Positions 24,648 to 33,793 of a stretch of 64,000 nt of DNA are shown in pieces. The DNA comes from Bacteroidota bacterium (GTDB lineage: Bacteria; Bacteroidota; Bacteroidia; Bacteroidales; Dysgonomonadaceae): contig JAEWQF010000037.1 in the NCBI GenBank assembly GCA_023399295.1, positions 17,691-81,690 of the forward strand, given 5' to 3'. A program made the position numbers and the translations under genes. Within the stretch, counting starts at the first letter, position 1. The number at the start of each line of letters is the position of its first letter. The notes beneath the pieces were generated by a model, which made no database searches, was not told the DNA's origin, and worked only from the letters and a program-made list of their open reading frames with translations.

Positions 24648-25742
24648 ATGCAACAATTTGACAACCTTGCCGAACTGAAATCTTTTCTGATACGGGGTGA
24701 TGTGGATGAGATCGCGGTACAATCGCTCGATCTGACAGCGATAGAGGAGGAGATGCTTGGTGTCAGTTTTTCCAGGTGTCTCTTTCTTGGTTGCAACCTG
24801 TCGGATCGGTTGTTGCGACACCTGCAAACGGATAATTTTATTTTTCCGGCATTGGATGTACCCTTTGATACCTATCCCAGTAGACTCTACAACAAGGATT
24901 CTCTCTACAAGGGTTTCGACCCCTCACGCCCCGGAACCTATGCTGAAACAGCCGACAAGGTGGTGTACGACTACTACCAGCAATCAAAAGTGAAACTGGC
25001 TATCCGCGACACACTGGCACAACGACTGCATGATCACTCGATCACCGACTCCCTGCAGGAGTACCTCTCCCGCTTTGATGAACGTCGACTGGTGGCAGTG
25101 ATGGGTGGACACAGCATGTTGCGCACCGATGCGATCTACCTGCAAGTGGTGCAGCTGGCGAAGATGCTTACCGAGCAGGGGTATCTGATGCTTTCAGGTG
25201 GTGGACCGGGAGCCATGGAGGCCACCCACGCGGGTGCCTGGATGGCGGGACGGAGTGAGGCCGACCTGCTGGAGGCAATGAAGCTGCTTGCGGTTGCCCC
25301 TGCCTATTCGGATGATCAGTGGCTGGCATCTGCTTTTCGGGTGATGGAGCGGTTCCCCGATCCTGGATACGAGAGCCTGGGCATCCCCACCTGGCATTAT
25401 GGACATGAGCTACCCACACCGTTTGCCACCCATATTGCCAAGTATTTCGAGAACAGCGTGCGTGAGGAGGGGTTGTTGGCCTTTGCCAAAGGGGGTGTGA
25501 TCTTCACACCCGGAAGTGCCGGAACAATGCAGGAGGTGTTTCAGGATCTGGCACAGAACCATTATGAATCCTATGGATATGCCAGCCCGATGATTTTTCT
25601 GAACAGGGTGTTCTGGAGCGAACAGCGACCCATTTATCCCATGATCCGGAAGATGGCGGAACGGGGTGATCTGGTGAACCTGAACCTGGGACTCTATGAC
25701 CGGAACGAGGAGGTGCTGGCACACCTTCAGCGCTTCACCTGA
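24648..25742 (+). CDS. LOG-like Rossmann-fold protein with variant motif
   Basis: 364 residues. The C-terminal two thirds resemble the LOG/TIGR00730 family (nucleotide 5'-monophosphate nucleosidases, formerly called lysine decarboxylases): VAVMGGHSMLR, LMLSGGGPGAMEATHAGAWMAG, then FTPGSAGTMQEVFQD at about residues 286-300. The family motif is PGGxGTxxE; here it reads PGSAGTMQE, keeping the catalytic Glu but with Ser for the second Gly. About 120 N-terminal residues form an extra domain that I do not recognise. It could be a nucleosidase acting on a different nucleotide, or a binding protein. It converges on the RND efflux operon. Confidence 0.8.
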   Translation: MQQFDNLAELKSFLIRGDVDEIAVQSLDLTAIEEEMLGVSFSRCLFLGCNLSDRLLRHLQTDNFIFPALDVPFDTYPSRLYNKDSLYKGFDPSRPGTYAETADKVVYDYYQQSKVKLAIRDTLAQRLHDHSITDSLQEYLSRFDERRLVAVMGGHSMLRTDAIYLQVVQLAKMLTEQGYLMLSGGGPGAMEATHAGAWMAGRSEADLLEAMKLLAVAPAYSDDQWLASAFRVMERFPDPGYESLGIPTWHYGHELPTPFATHIAKYFENSVREEGLLAFAKGGVIFTPGSAGTMQEVFQDLAQNHYESYGYASPMIFLNRVFWSEQRPIYPMIRKMAERGDLVNLNLGLYDRNEEVLAHLQRFT

Positions 25743-25779
25743 GTCGTGACATGAGAACCAATCAATACGAATGCACCCT

Positions 25780-27111
25780 TTATGGTGTCAGGTATTGATC
25801 CACCTTGCCGCTGATCTGCAACAGCGAGATCTCGTAGAGCTTGGTGTTGTACTGTGCGGTGAGTAGTCGCTGCTCCGCTTCCAATAAGCTGTTCTGTGCC
25901 TCACGCAGCTCCAGCCCTGAGAGGTCGCCGATCTGGTATCGATCCATGGCGATCTCGTAGTTCAGTTTTGCGTTTTCCAAACTCTCTTTCTCCAACTGGG
26001 TGAGCTCCAGGTTGTTTTGATAAGCCATCCACATGTTGGCAAAATCACTCTCCAATTCCAACCTGTTTCTTTCTACTTCCAGTTGCCTGTTCTCTACCGA
26101 GATCATTGCATTTTTTTGCTCTCTTCTGCGGTTGAAACCGTCAAAGAGCGTATAGCCCAGTGTGACACCTGCCGTGGGTCCCCAGCTGCGCTGACGGTCG
26201 AGTGTCCCGCTGCTGTAATTGTAATGGCTGAATCCATAGCCGGTGTTGAGGCGGAGGTAGGGGTAGTTCTGACTTTGTAGTCTCTTCAGCTCCAGTTCGC
26301 TGAGTGTCTTGTTCTTCTCGGTGAGCAACTGCAGGGTGTTGCGCTGCAGGGCATCACGCAGCAGTTCATCTTTCTGTAGCATCCTGTTGCAGGCAATCGT
26401 GGTGTCGCGTGCCGCGAAGGAACGGTTCACGTCGCCCCCCATCATCTCGTTTAACCGGATACGGGAGCCGTTCAGGATCTCATATTGCTGTATCAACAGG
26501 GAGCTGTCGGCATTGAAGTAAACCCTTGCCTGTTGCAGGTCGAGACGTGAGAGGGAGCCTACCTGATAGCGGGCTTCCACGATGCGCAAGCGTTCCTTTG
26601 AGAGTGCCACCGCATACTTGAGGTTGCCCAGCCGGATCTGCTGCTGCACGTAGTTGTAGTATTCCGCGGTGAGGTTGGAGATAAATTGCTCCACTGCCAG
26701 TCGGGTGTTGAGTGCGCCTATTGTCTTCAATTCCTGCAAACGGTTGTAGCTGGTCTGTACCCGAAATCCCTCGAACAGTGTCCAGTTCAGGTTTACCGAC
26801 GCATCCAGGGTGCCGGTAGCCGCATTGCGTTGCTGTTGGGCAACATCGTCACCGGCAGGATACTGATCGCTGTTGTTGCTACGCAGGTTGTAACCCGAGT
26901 TGAGTGTGACCGATGGCAGGTATCCCGCGTTTCCGAGGGTGACGTTGTTGTCCGATATCTGTTCCTCGTTGCGCACGATCTGCAGGTCGTAGTTGTTCTT
27001 CAACCCGTTGAACAGGCATTCCTGCAGGTTCATCACCTCCTGTGCATAGATGGTTGCATGCAACATCAGGAATAACATTGACAGACCAAAGAGATTGAAT
27101 CGTTTATGCAT
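25780..27111 (-). CDS. TolC family outer-membrane efflux protein
   Basis: Outer-membrane exit channel of the tripartite efflux system. 443 residues with a signal peptide (to about residue 23, IYAQE). Two repeated outer-membrane-factor halves contain long helices; typical phrases are NAGYLPSVTLNSGYN, TLFEGFRVQTSYNRL, VTLGYTLFDGFNRRRE and YEIAMDRYQIGDLSGLELREAQNSLLEAEQ. Its start overlaps the end of the RND permease gene by 8 bp, so it is the last gene of a three-gene operon. Confidence 0.93.
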   Translation of the reverse strand: MHKRFNLFGLSMLFLMLHATIYAQEVMNLQECLFNGLKNNYDLQIVRNEEQISDNNVTLGNAGYLPSVTLNSGYNLRSNNSDQYPAGDDVAQQQRNAATGTLDASVNLNWTLFEGFRVQTSYNRLQELKTIGALNTRLAVEQFISNLTAEYYNYVQQQIRLGNLKYAVALSKERLRIVEARYQVGSLSRLDLQQARVYFNADSSLLIQQYEILNGSRIRLNEMMGGDVNRSFAARDTTIACNRMLQKDELLRDALQRNTLQLLTEKNKTLSELELKRLQSQNYPYLRLNTGYGFSHYNYSSGTLDRQRSWGPTAGVTLGYTLFDGFNRRREQKNAMISVENRQLEVERNRLELESDFANMWMAYQNNLELTQLEKESLENAKLNYEIAMDRYQIGDLSGLELREAQNSLLEAEQRLLTAQYNTKLYEISLLQISGKVDQYLTP

Positions 27112-30100
27112 GGGTAGTATGTTCTTTGAGCTTCATATCTTTCTTTGCCTCCCTGTCGGTGGAGAAGTAGATGTACATCACCGGAATCACGAAGAGGGTG
27201 AGCAGGGTGGAGATCAACAGGCCACCCACCACCGCGGTCCCCATGGCGATGCGGCCGTTGGCTCCCTCCCCGGTGGCGAACATCAGGGGCAATAATCCCA
27301 GGATGGTGGAGATACTGGTCATCAGAATGGGACGCAACCGTTGTACCGAAGCATCGACGATGGCATTTTGTTTGTTCAAACCGGCCTGTTGCCGCTGATT
27401 GGCAAATTCAACGATGAGGATCCCGTTCTTGGCCACCAACCCGATCAGCATGATGATGCCTATCTGGCTGTAGATGTTCATCGTGACACCGGAGATCCAC
27501 ATGAAAAGCAGCGCACCGAAGAGTGCCATCGGCACGGAAAACATGATGACAAACGGGTCCTTGAAACTCTCAAACTGGGCCGCCATCACCAGGAAGATGA
27601 GCAGGATGGCCAGTCCGAAAGCGAAGAGCAGGCTGGATGAGCTCTCCCGGAAGTTCCTCGATTCCCCTTCGAGGGCGGTACGGAAGGTCTCATCGAGCAC
27701 TTCGGCCGCGATGCGGTCCATCTCTTCCAGACCTTCACCAAGCGAATAGCCTGGAGCCAGTCCCGCCGAGATGGTTGCCGAGTTGAAGCGGTTGTAGCGG
27801 TAGAGCTGTGGTGGCGCCACCGACTCTTCCAGCTTCACCAGGTTGTCCATCTGTATCATCTGTCCCACGTTGTTCTTGATGTAGATTGTCTTCAGGTCTA
27901 CCGGTGTGTTGCGCTGCTGACGGTTGATTTCTCCCAGGATCTGATACTGTTTGCCATTCATATAGAAGTAACCCATTCGTTGGCCACTGAGGGCATACTG
28001 CAGAGTCTGCCCGATGTCGCGGGTACTCACCCCGAGCAGTGCAGCCTTGTCGCGGTCAATCAGGATGCGTGTTTCCGGTTTGGTGAATTTCAGATCCACA
28101 TCGGCCATCTGGAAGTAGGGGCTGGCATTCACCTGCTCCATGATTTGCGGTATGAACGCCTGCAGTTTCTCAATGTTGGGAGCCTGTAACACATATTGGA
28201 TGGGCATACCCGCACGACGTCCGCCGAAGGTGGACTGTTGCTGGACAAAGGCACGTGCCGCATTTTCGTTTCTTACGGCAGCTGACAGTTGACCGGCGAT
28301 CTCCATCTGGCTGCGTTCCCGCTCTTTCATATCGGGCAACACCATGCGTACCATGCTGAACCCACTGCGGGTGAAGACAATGTTTGATTCTCTCTCCGGT
28401 GCGATGGAGTCGGCAATGGCGGCGATGCGGTCGGTGTAATCACGTACAAATTCGAAGGTGGCTCCTTCGGGTGCCGAGCTGCGGATCATGATCTGGGAGC
28501 GGTCTTCCAGGGGAGCCATCTCCGCCGGAACCAGATTCCAGAAGAGGATGATCAGGAGGGTGGAGAGAATCAGGATGGGCAACACCAGCCATTTGCGTTG
28601 CAGGAAGGAGCGCAGCATCCGGTCGTAAAAACGGTTCATCCCGACAAAGAAGGGCTCTGTTTTGTCGTAAATGAGGCTCTTCTTCTGTCTCTTCTTCAGT
28701 AGTTTGGAGGTGAGCATGGGCACAAAAGAGAGTGCCACGAACGAGGAGATGATCACCGCGCCGGAGATGACAATGCTGAATTCCCGGAAGAGACGCCCGG
28801 TGAGTCCCTCCAAAAAGACGATGGGGAAAAAGATAGCGACAAGGGTGATGGTGGTGGAGACCACTGCGAAAAAGATCTCCTTGGAGCCGGTGATGGCAGC
28901 CTCCTCAGGATTCATGCCCCCCTCCACCTTCTGGAAGATGTTCTCGGTGACAACAATCGCATCATCCACTACCAGTCCCACCGCCAGCACCACCGCCAGC
29001 ATGGAGAGCACATTGATGGAGAAGCCTGCCAGGTACATTACGAAGAAGATGCCGATCAGCGAGATGGGGATCACCACCGCCGGGATGAGTGTCACCCGCC
29101 AGTTGCGCAGAAAAGCGAAGATGATGAGCACCACCAGGATAAAGGCGATGATCACGGTGGACTGGACCTCTGCGATGGAGGCGCGGATAAATTTGGTGTT
29201 GTCGAACGCCACGTCGAGGATCACATCTTCCGGGAGATCTTTTTTCATCATCTCCATGCGGTTTCGTACCTCGTCGGCAATCTCAATGTGGTTGGCTCCC
29301 GGCTGCGGGATGATGACGCAACTCACCATCGGTACACCGTTGCGGCGCAGGATGGTCTGCCGATCGGCGGCGTCCAGCTCGGCATAACCCACATCACGGA
29401 AGCGGACAATGCGGAAATTGTTCTCGATCAGGATCAGGTTGTTGAACTCTTCAGGGGTCTGCATCAACCCCATGGTACGGATCGATTGGGAGATATGATC
29501 TCCTTCGATGTTGCCTGCCGGCAGCTCCACATTCTCCCTGTCAAGCGCATTTTTCACATCCATGGGTGTGATGTTGTAGGCGGCCATCTTGATGGGGTCG
29601 AGCCAGAGCCGCATCGAATAACGGTATTCACCCCAGATCTCCACGGCGCTCACGTTGGAGATGGTCTGCAGCCGCTCCTTGACGGTGAGGTCGGCGATCT
29701 CGGAGAGCTCCAGGAGTGAGCGGGTGGGGCTCTGTATGGTGATCTGCATGATCGGGTCAGAATCGGCATCGGCTTTCGAGACGGTGGGTGGATCGACATC
29801 ACGAGGCAGATAACGTTGAGCGATGGAGACCTTGTCGCGTACGTCGTTGGCCGCTGTCTCCATGTCGACACTCAGCTCGAACTCGACGGTGATACGGGAG
29901 CTGCCCTGGCTGCTGCGGCTCACCAGCGAGCGGATGCCCGGGATGCCATTGATATTCTGCTCGAGCGGTTCGGTGATCTGGTTCTCGATCACCTCCGCAT
30001 TGGCTCCAGGATAGGAGACATTCACCGTGATGATGGGGTTGTCCACACTGGGATACTCCCTCACAGCGAGGTTGGTGTAGCCGATGACGCCGAAGATGAC

Positions 30101-30163
30101 GATGATCAGCACCATCACTGTGGCAAGTACCGGTCTTTTGATGCTTAACTCTGAAAAGTTCAT
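27104..30163 (-). CDS. RND efflux transporter permease (HAE-1 type)
   Basis: Inner-membrane proton/drug antiporter of 1019 residues, with twelve helices and two large periplasmic loops. It begins MNFSELSIKRPVLATVMVL. Helix 4 has the proton-relay pair Asp-Asp in VVLAVGLVVDDAIVVTENI; GAFLFMWISG-type and GLVAKNGILIVEFANQ segments occur in the C-terminal half. It is closer to HAE-1 multidrug pumps than to the metal pumps. It lies 5 bp after the adaptor gene. Substrates are unknown; drugs, bile-like compounds or lipids are all possible. Confidence 0.95.
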   Translation of the reverse strand: MNFSELSIKRPVLATVMVLIIVIFGVIGYTNLAVREYPSVDNPIITVNVSYPGANAEVIENQITEPLEQNINGIPGIRSLVSRSSQGSSRITVEFELSVDMETAANDVRDKVSIAQRYLPRDVDPPTVSKADADSDPIMQITIQSPTRSLLELSEIADLTVKERLQTISNVSAVEIWGEYRYSMRLWLDPIKMAAYNITPMDVKNALDRENVELPAGNIEGDHISQSIRTMGLMQTPEEFNNLILIENNFRIVRFRDVGYAELDAADRQTILRRNGVPMVSCVIIPQPGANHIEIADEVRNRMEMMKKDLPEDVILDVAFDNTKFIRASIAEVQSTVIIAFILVVLIIFAFLRNWRVTLIPAVVIPISLIGIFFVMYLAGFSINVLSMLAVVLAVGLVVDDAIVVTENIFQKVEGGMNPEEAAITGSKEIFFAVVSTTITLVAIFFPIVFLEGLTGRLFREFSIVISGAVIISSFVALSFVPMLTSKLLKKRQKKSLIYDKTEPFFVGMNRFYDRMLRSFLQRKWLVLPILILSTLLIILFWNLVPAEMAPLEDRSQIMIRSSAPEGATFEFVRDYTDRIAAIADSIAPERESNIVFTRSGFSMVRMVLPDMKERERSQMEIAGQLSAAVRNENAARAFVQQQSTFGGRRAGMPIQYVLQAPNIEKLQAFIPQIMEQVNASPYFQMADVDLKFTKPETRILIDRDKAALLGVSTRDIGQTLQYALSGQRMGYFYMNGKQYQILGEINRQQRNTPVDLKTIYIKNNVGQMIQMDNLVKLEESVAPPQLYRYNRFNSATISAGLAPGYSLGEGLEEMDRIAAEVLDETFRTALEGESRNFRESSSSLLFAFGLAILLIFLVMAAQFESFKDPFVIMFSVPMALFGALLFMWISGVTMNIYSQIGIIMLIGLVAKNGILIVEFANQRQQAGLNKQNAIVDASVQRLRPILMTSISTILGLLPLMFATGEGANGRIAMGTAVVGGLLISTLLTLFVIPVMYIYFSTDREAKKDMKLKEHTTHA

Positions 30164-30168
30164 TGCTT

Positions 30169-31269
30169 CTATTCTGCGCTGTTTGCAACCATTTGTCCAA
30201 TTTTAACCGGCATGCCGCTTCTGAGCTGCATCACACCGGTTGTTAGCAGGGTATCGCCAACCGAGAGGCCATTGATCACCTCCACCGAGGAGGAGGTGCG
30301 CATACCGGTAACAATCTCCACCTCCCTTGCTTTACCGTTGTCATAAAGATAGACAATGTCGCGTCCCATCTCCTTCACACTGGAGATGCTCGGGATGACG
30401 ATCGCATTTTGTTTTTGTTCAATTTTGATTTCAATTTTTGCCGACTGTCCCGGCTTGATGCGCCCATCCTGGTTGGCATAACGCGCGCGGGCAAAAAGAT
30501 TCAGTGTCTGCATATCGAGCCGTGATTCTACCGCATAAACGGCCGCATTGTAGTCCGCCAGGTCGTTTTCCACCCTGAATGAGATTTCGGTACCCGGCTT
30601 GACGAGATTGACGAAATTTTCGGTCAGTGAAAACTCAACTTTCAATGGTGATATCTTTGTCAGATTGGATACCACTACTGTGGGAGAAGCGTAAGCTCCT
30701 TCGCTCACCTGCCGCAGTCCAATCATACCGCTAAAGGGAGCCCGTAGCTCTGTTTGCAGGATGCGTGCCTTCACCAGTTCGATCTCCGCCTTCAGTGTCT
30801 CCAGCTGTGTAAATACCGACTGATAGGTCTCCTGACTGATGGCGTCCTTGTCCAACAGTGTCTGTTGCCGGAAAAGACGGTCTTCGGCCAGCGGCAGCTG
30901 GGCTTCCAGCTTCTTCAGTTCTGCTTGCAGTGGGGCGTCATTCACCTTTGCAAGTAAGGTCCCTTTTTCAACGAAAGTACCCTCCCTGAAATAGATGTGG
31001 GTGATCTTGCCTGCCGACTCGAAAGTGAGATCCACCTCCTCATCCGGTAGCAATACACCGGTGATGCGAAACATGTCGTTGAGTGTCTGGGGTTCCAGTA
31101 CGGTTGCTGCGACCACCAGTTCCGACCGACCTGCTCCGCCGGGACCTCTTGTGGGCATTTCTGATTGTTTGTTTGAGTCGAAGAGACTTTTGATGCGGGG
31201 GAAGAAAACCATCCCCAAAATCAACAAAGCGATCGCTACAAAGAGGATGATCTTTGTTTTTCTGTTCAT
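30169..31269 (-). CDS. RND efflux periplasmic adaptor (membrane fusion protein)
   Basis: 366 residues from MNRKTKIILFVAIALLILGMVFF; the open frame extends 31 codons upstream into unrelated sequence. An N-terminal membrane anchor or signal is followed by a barrel-sandwich (lipoyl-like) half at KITHIYFREGTFVEKGTLLAKVND, an alpha hairpin about residues 95-165, the second lipoyl half LRAPFSGMIGLRQVSEGAY, then beta-barrel and membrane-proximal domains. It is the first gene of the adaptor-permease-TolC operon. Confidence 0.93.
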   Translation of the reverse strand: MNRKTKIILFVAIALLILGMVFFPRIKSLFDSNKQSEMPTRGPGGAGRSELVVAATVLEPQTLNDMFRITGVLLPDEEVDLTFESAGKITHIYFREGTFVEKGTLLAKVNDAPLQAELKKLEAQLPLAEDRLFRQQTLLDKDAISQETYQSVFTQLETLKAEIELVKARILQTELRAPFSGMIGLRQVSEGAYASPTVVVSNLTKISPLKVEFSLTENFVNLVKPGTEISFRVENDLADYNAAVYAVESRLDMQTLNLFARARYANQDGRIKPGQSAKIEIKIEQKQNAIVIPSISSVKEMGRDIVYLYDNGKAREVEIVTGMRTSSSVEVINGLSVGDTLLTTGVMQLRSGMPVKIGQMVANSAE

Positions 31270-31378
31270 GCTGTTCTGTAATCTTTTTCCTGATGAAAGA
31301 TGAAATCCGCAGTGATTCACCTGAAGGGATGAACACATCAGACATACCCCAAAGCAATGCACAGCGGAGATTTTCCTT

Positions 31379-31386
31379 CAAAAGTA
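31379..31386 (-). promoter_or_regulatory. -7 promoter box for the RND operon
   Basis: TACTTTTG on the minus strand, about 110 bp before the adaptor start; no clear -33 box. Confidence 0.35.
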
Positions 31387-31479
31387 CCCATTTCACAGGG
31401 AAGTTGGCTCTGGTTGAAGCGCATTTTTTGTTTTTTTAGTGCTTTATCGACCAATCGGGCTAATTAATCGATGAAACGG

Positions 31480-31510
31480 TTGAATGGTATGCAGAGAATA
31501 ACTATTTTTG
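31480..31510 (+). promoter_or_regulatory. Promoter of the SGNH hydrolase gene
   Basis: TTG (31480-31482), 20-bp spacer, TATTTTTG (31503-31510), 38 bp before the start codon: a well-formed Bacteroidota promoter. Confidence 0.65.
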
Positions 31511-31548
31511 ACACTCCATAAATAACAAATAGTGATGATCTGACACAA

Positions 31549-32244
31549 ATGAAACATCGAAACAAGTTTTTAATACTGCTGACAATAATGACCACTGTTG
31601 CCATGATGGCAGAAGCCCAGGACTGGGCCAACCTGAACCGGTTCAGGGAAGATAATGCGAAGCTTGCTGCCCCTCGAACATGCGACGACCGCGTTGTTTT
31701 CATGGGTAACTCGATCACCCAGGGATGGATTGACAGGGTGCCGGAGTTCTTCTCCGGTCGTGATTACATCAACCGGGGCATCAGTGGGCAGACTACACCC
31801 CAGATGCTGCTCCGTTTCCGTCAGGATGTGATCCACCTGCAACCCAAGGTGGTGGTGATCCTGGCCGGCATCAACGACATTGCCGGTAACACGGGACCTT
31901 CCACCCTCGAGATGATCGAGGACAACCTCCATTCGATGACGGAGCTGGCACAAGCCAACGGCATCCAGGTGGTGCTTTGTTCGGTACTCCCTGCTTTTGA
32001 TTTCCCCTGGCGCCCCGGGCTGGAGCCGGCAGAGAAGGTGGTGGAGCTGAACAGCCGGATAGAGGCCTACGCCTCCACAAAAGGAGTGGTTTACTGCGAC
32101 TACTTCGGAGCGATGGCGGATGAACGCAACGGACTACCCGAAGAGCTCTCCGGTGATGGTGTGCACCCCAACGAAGCCGGTTACACGATCATGGCACCCC
32201 TGGTGGAAAAGGCAATTGCCCGTGCCCTGCTGATGTGGAAGTAA
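31549..32244 (+). CDS. SGNH/GDSL hydrolase (secreted esterase)
   Basis: 231 residues with a signal peptide (cleavage likely after AEA, about residue 23). SGNH blocks: MGNSITQG (nucleophile Ser55), RGISGQTTPQ (Gly), GINDIAG (Asn), and DGVHPNEAGY (Asp203, His206). This arrangement resembles platelet-activating-factor acetylhydrolase-like and carbohydrate acyl esterases. It acts in the periplasm or outside. It is monocistronic, convergent with the fimbrillin-like gene. Removal of acetyl groups from glycans is a reasonable guess only. Confidence 0.9.
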   Translation: MKHRNKFLILLTIMTTVAMMAEAQDWANLNRFREDNAKLAAPRTCDDRVVFMGNSITQGWIDRVPEFFSGRDYINRGISGQTTPQMLLRFRQDVIHLQPKVVVILAGINDIAGNTGPSTLEMIEDNLHSMTELAQANGIQVVLCSVLPAFDFPWRPGLEPAEKVVELNSRIEAYASTKGVVYCDYFGAMADERNGLPEELSGDGVHPNEAGYTIMAPLVEKAIARALLMWK

Positions 32245-32251
32245 CTGTGAG

Positions 32252-33535
32252 TTATTCCAGGAACAGGTATTCATTTGAGTTTCTCATTCCCGGAGCGGAG
32301 TAATATGCTTCAAGATCACCTTTTACCATCACCAGCCTGTTGATGTTGAGTGGATTGTCGCAGATGTTCAATCCCTCCTTCATGGAAGTGGATGTGAAAT
32401 TGACCGGCAACATCTGTGTGATCTCAGATTCTCCCCGGATGTCTGCCAATGCCACATTTGTCTTCACCTGTCCGGTGGTGTCGGTTACAAAATTGCTGAT
32501 GCTCGATTTAAATGCCCCTACAATGTATCCGATTGCCCATACATCCTGCTTGCCCTGATGTGTGATTGCCTGTGCCACCATATAGGGGTCGCTCCTTGAC
32601 CCTTTGATTACGGGTGGTGCATCAGTGGTACGCTCTGCCGAGAAGGGTTCGGAGGGTGGGGTTATCCAGGGTTCAATACCGGTCGAATCGGTTCCCACCT
32701 TCACCTCATCGGTGAATAACGTTGCCTGGAAGGTGTATTGGGTGAGTGCCGACAAGGATTCGTATGGAAACAAGGAGTCAAGTGATACCATGTAGGCCTC
32801 TGCCCCCTCATCCAGTACAAACCAGAGGTTACTCTCCGAGAGATCGGTGCCCGGCATCAGAATCGCTTCCGCCACGCTGCAATCCTTGTTCACACAGCAG
32901 GCCACATCGTTTGTTGCAGGGTCAACGGTCAGACTTCCCTCTTTCAGATCAAATGTGCCGGTGGTAAGTACATTGGTGATGATGACCGAGAGATCTTCCA
33001 GTTCTATACCCCGGTAATGATCCACCTCTATCACAATCTTTGAAAGCTTGTGTGAAAAGTTCATCGTGATGTTGCCATCCTCCTCGTTCACATTCGTCAC
33101 ATTGTCGGCATACATCAGGTCAATTGCCGACTGTTTGGTCTGCAATGTCAGATCAATCGGGAGGTTGAAATCAATGATCTCTTCCCGGTAGGGATAGTAC
33201 CCGATAAAATCGACTGCAGCCCCGGTAAAAGGGAAAAAGATGGTCCCCTTTTCATCCTTCGGCTCAAACACAGCGTTCTCCTCGTTGTAGATATACTTCA
33301 CATTCTGCTCGGGTGAGGATGAACTGAGTGACGCATTGTGTAACGTCATGTAAACTCCAATTGCATCTCCCTTCTCCCAGGTGGATCCGGTGAGACGCGT
33401 GCGCATTCCTTCAATTACAGCCGATAGCCGAATGGCTGTTTTCTCACCTGATGGGTTAAAATCTTCACCTTCGCATCCTAATAGAAGAAGGCCCATCATC
33501 AATACAGTTAATCTCCATTTCATAAGGCGCATCAA
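32252..33535 (-). CDS. Fimbrillin-like lipoprotein with C-terminal DUF6359-type domain
   Basis: 427 residues. The lipoprotein signal ends LLLLG-Cys21 (numbering from the Met at 33535; a Met four codons later is also possible). Residues about 30-300 resemble Mfa/FimA-like fimbrillins (TRLTGSTWEKGDAIGVYM, FFPFTGAAVDFIGYYPY, MYADNVTN, MNFSHKLSKIVIEV). The C-terminal 110 residues (RSDPYMVAQAITHQGKQDVWAIGYIVGAF through NEYLFLE) look like the DUF6359 OB-like domain found at the ends of Bacteroidota surface proteins. Surface anchoring is expected. No other fimbrial genes are nearby. Confidence 0.8.
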   Translation of the reverse strand: MMRLMKWRLTVLMMGLLLLGCEGEDFNPSGEKTAIRLSAVIEGMRTRLTGSTWEKGDAIGVYMTLHNASLSSSSPEQNVKYIYNEENAVFEPKDEKGTIFFPFTGAAVDFIGYYPYREEIIDFNLPIDLTLQTKQSAIDLMYADNVTNVNEEDGNITMNFSHKLSKIVIEVDHYRGIELEDLSVIITNVLTTGTFDLKEGSLTVDPATNDVACCVNKDCSVAEAILMPGTDLSESNLWFVLDEGAEAYMVSLDSLFPYESLSALTQYTFQATLFTDEVKVGTDSTGIEPWITPPSEPFSAERTTDAPPVIKGSRSDPYMVAQAITHQGKQDVWAIGYIVGAFKSSISNFVTDTTGQVKTNVALADIRGESEITQMLPVNFTSTSMKEGLNICDNPLNINRLVMVKGDLEAYYSAPGMRNSNEYLFLE

Positions 33536-33546
33536 TTATTAAATAA

Positions 33547-33560
33547 AACCAATATTGGTT
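33547..33560. promoter_or_regulatory. 14-bp perfect palindrome upstream of the fimbrillin-like gene
   Basis: AACCAATATTGGTT lies 11 bp before the start codon. It could be an operator or simply an AT-rich chance palindrome. Nothing else is recognisable in the 258-bp gap to the AraC gene. Confidence 0.35.
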
Positions 33561-33793
33561 GTGAAAATATCAGCGCATGATGGTATCAATGGATCTAGAC
33601 GGATGCATGCAATTTCGAAATAATGGCTCAATCGGCCAAGAAATTTAACCAAAAGAATGCAAAGGAATGTAAATGGGAATGTCGTAACTTCCTATTCTTA
33701 TTTGGTTTAAATAAAAATAGCCGCTGGCAGTTTGTGGTAGTGGGGTTTCAGATGAAAAGAAGGTATCGGATGATTGGTACGTCGACAGGCATG

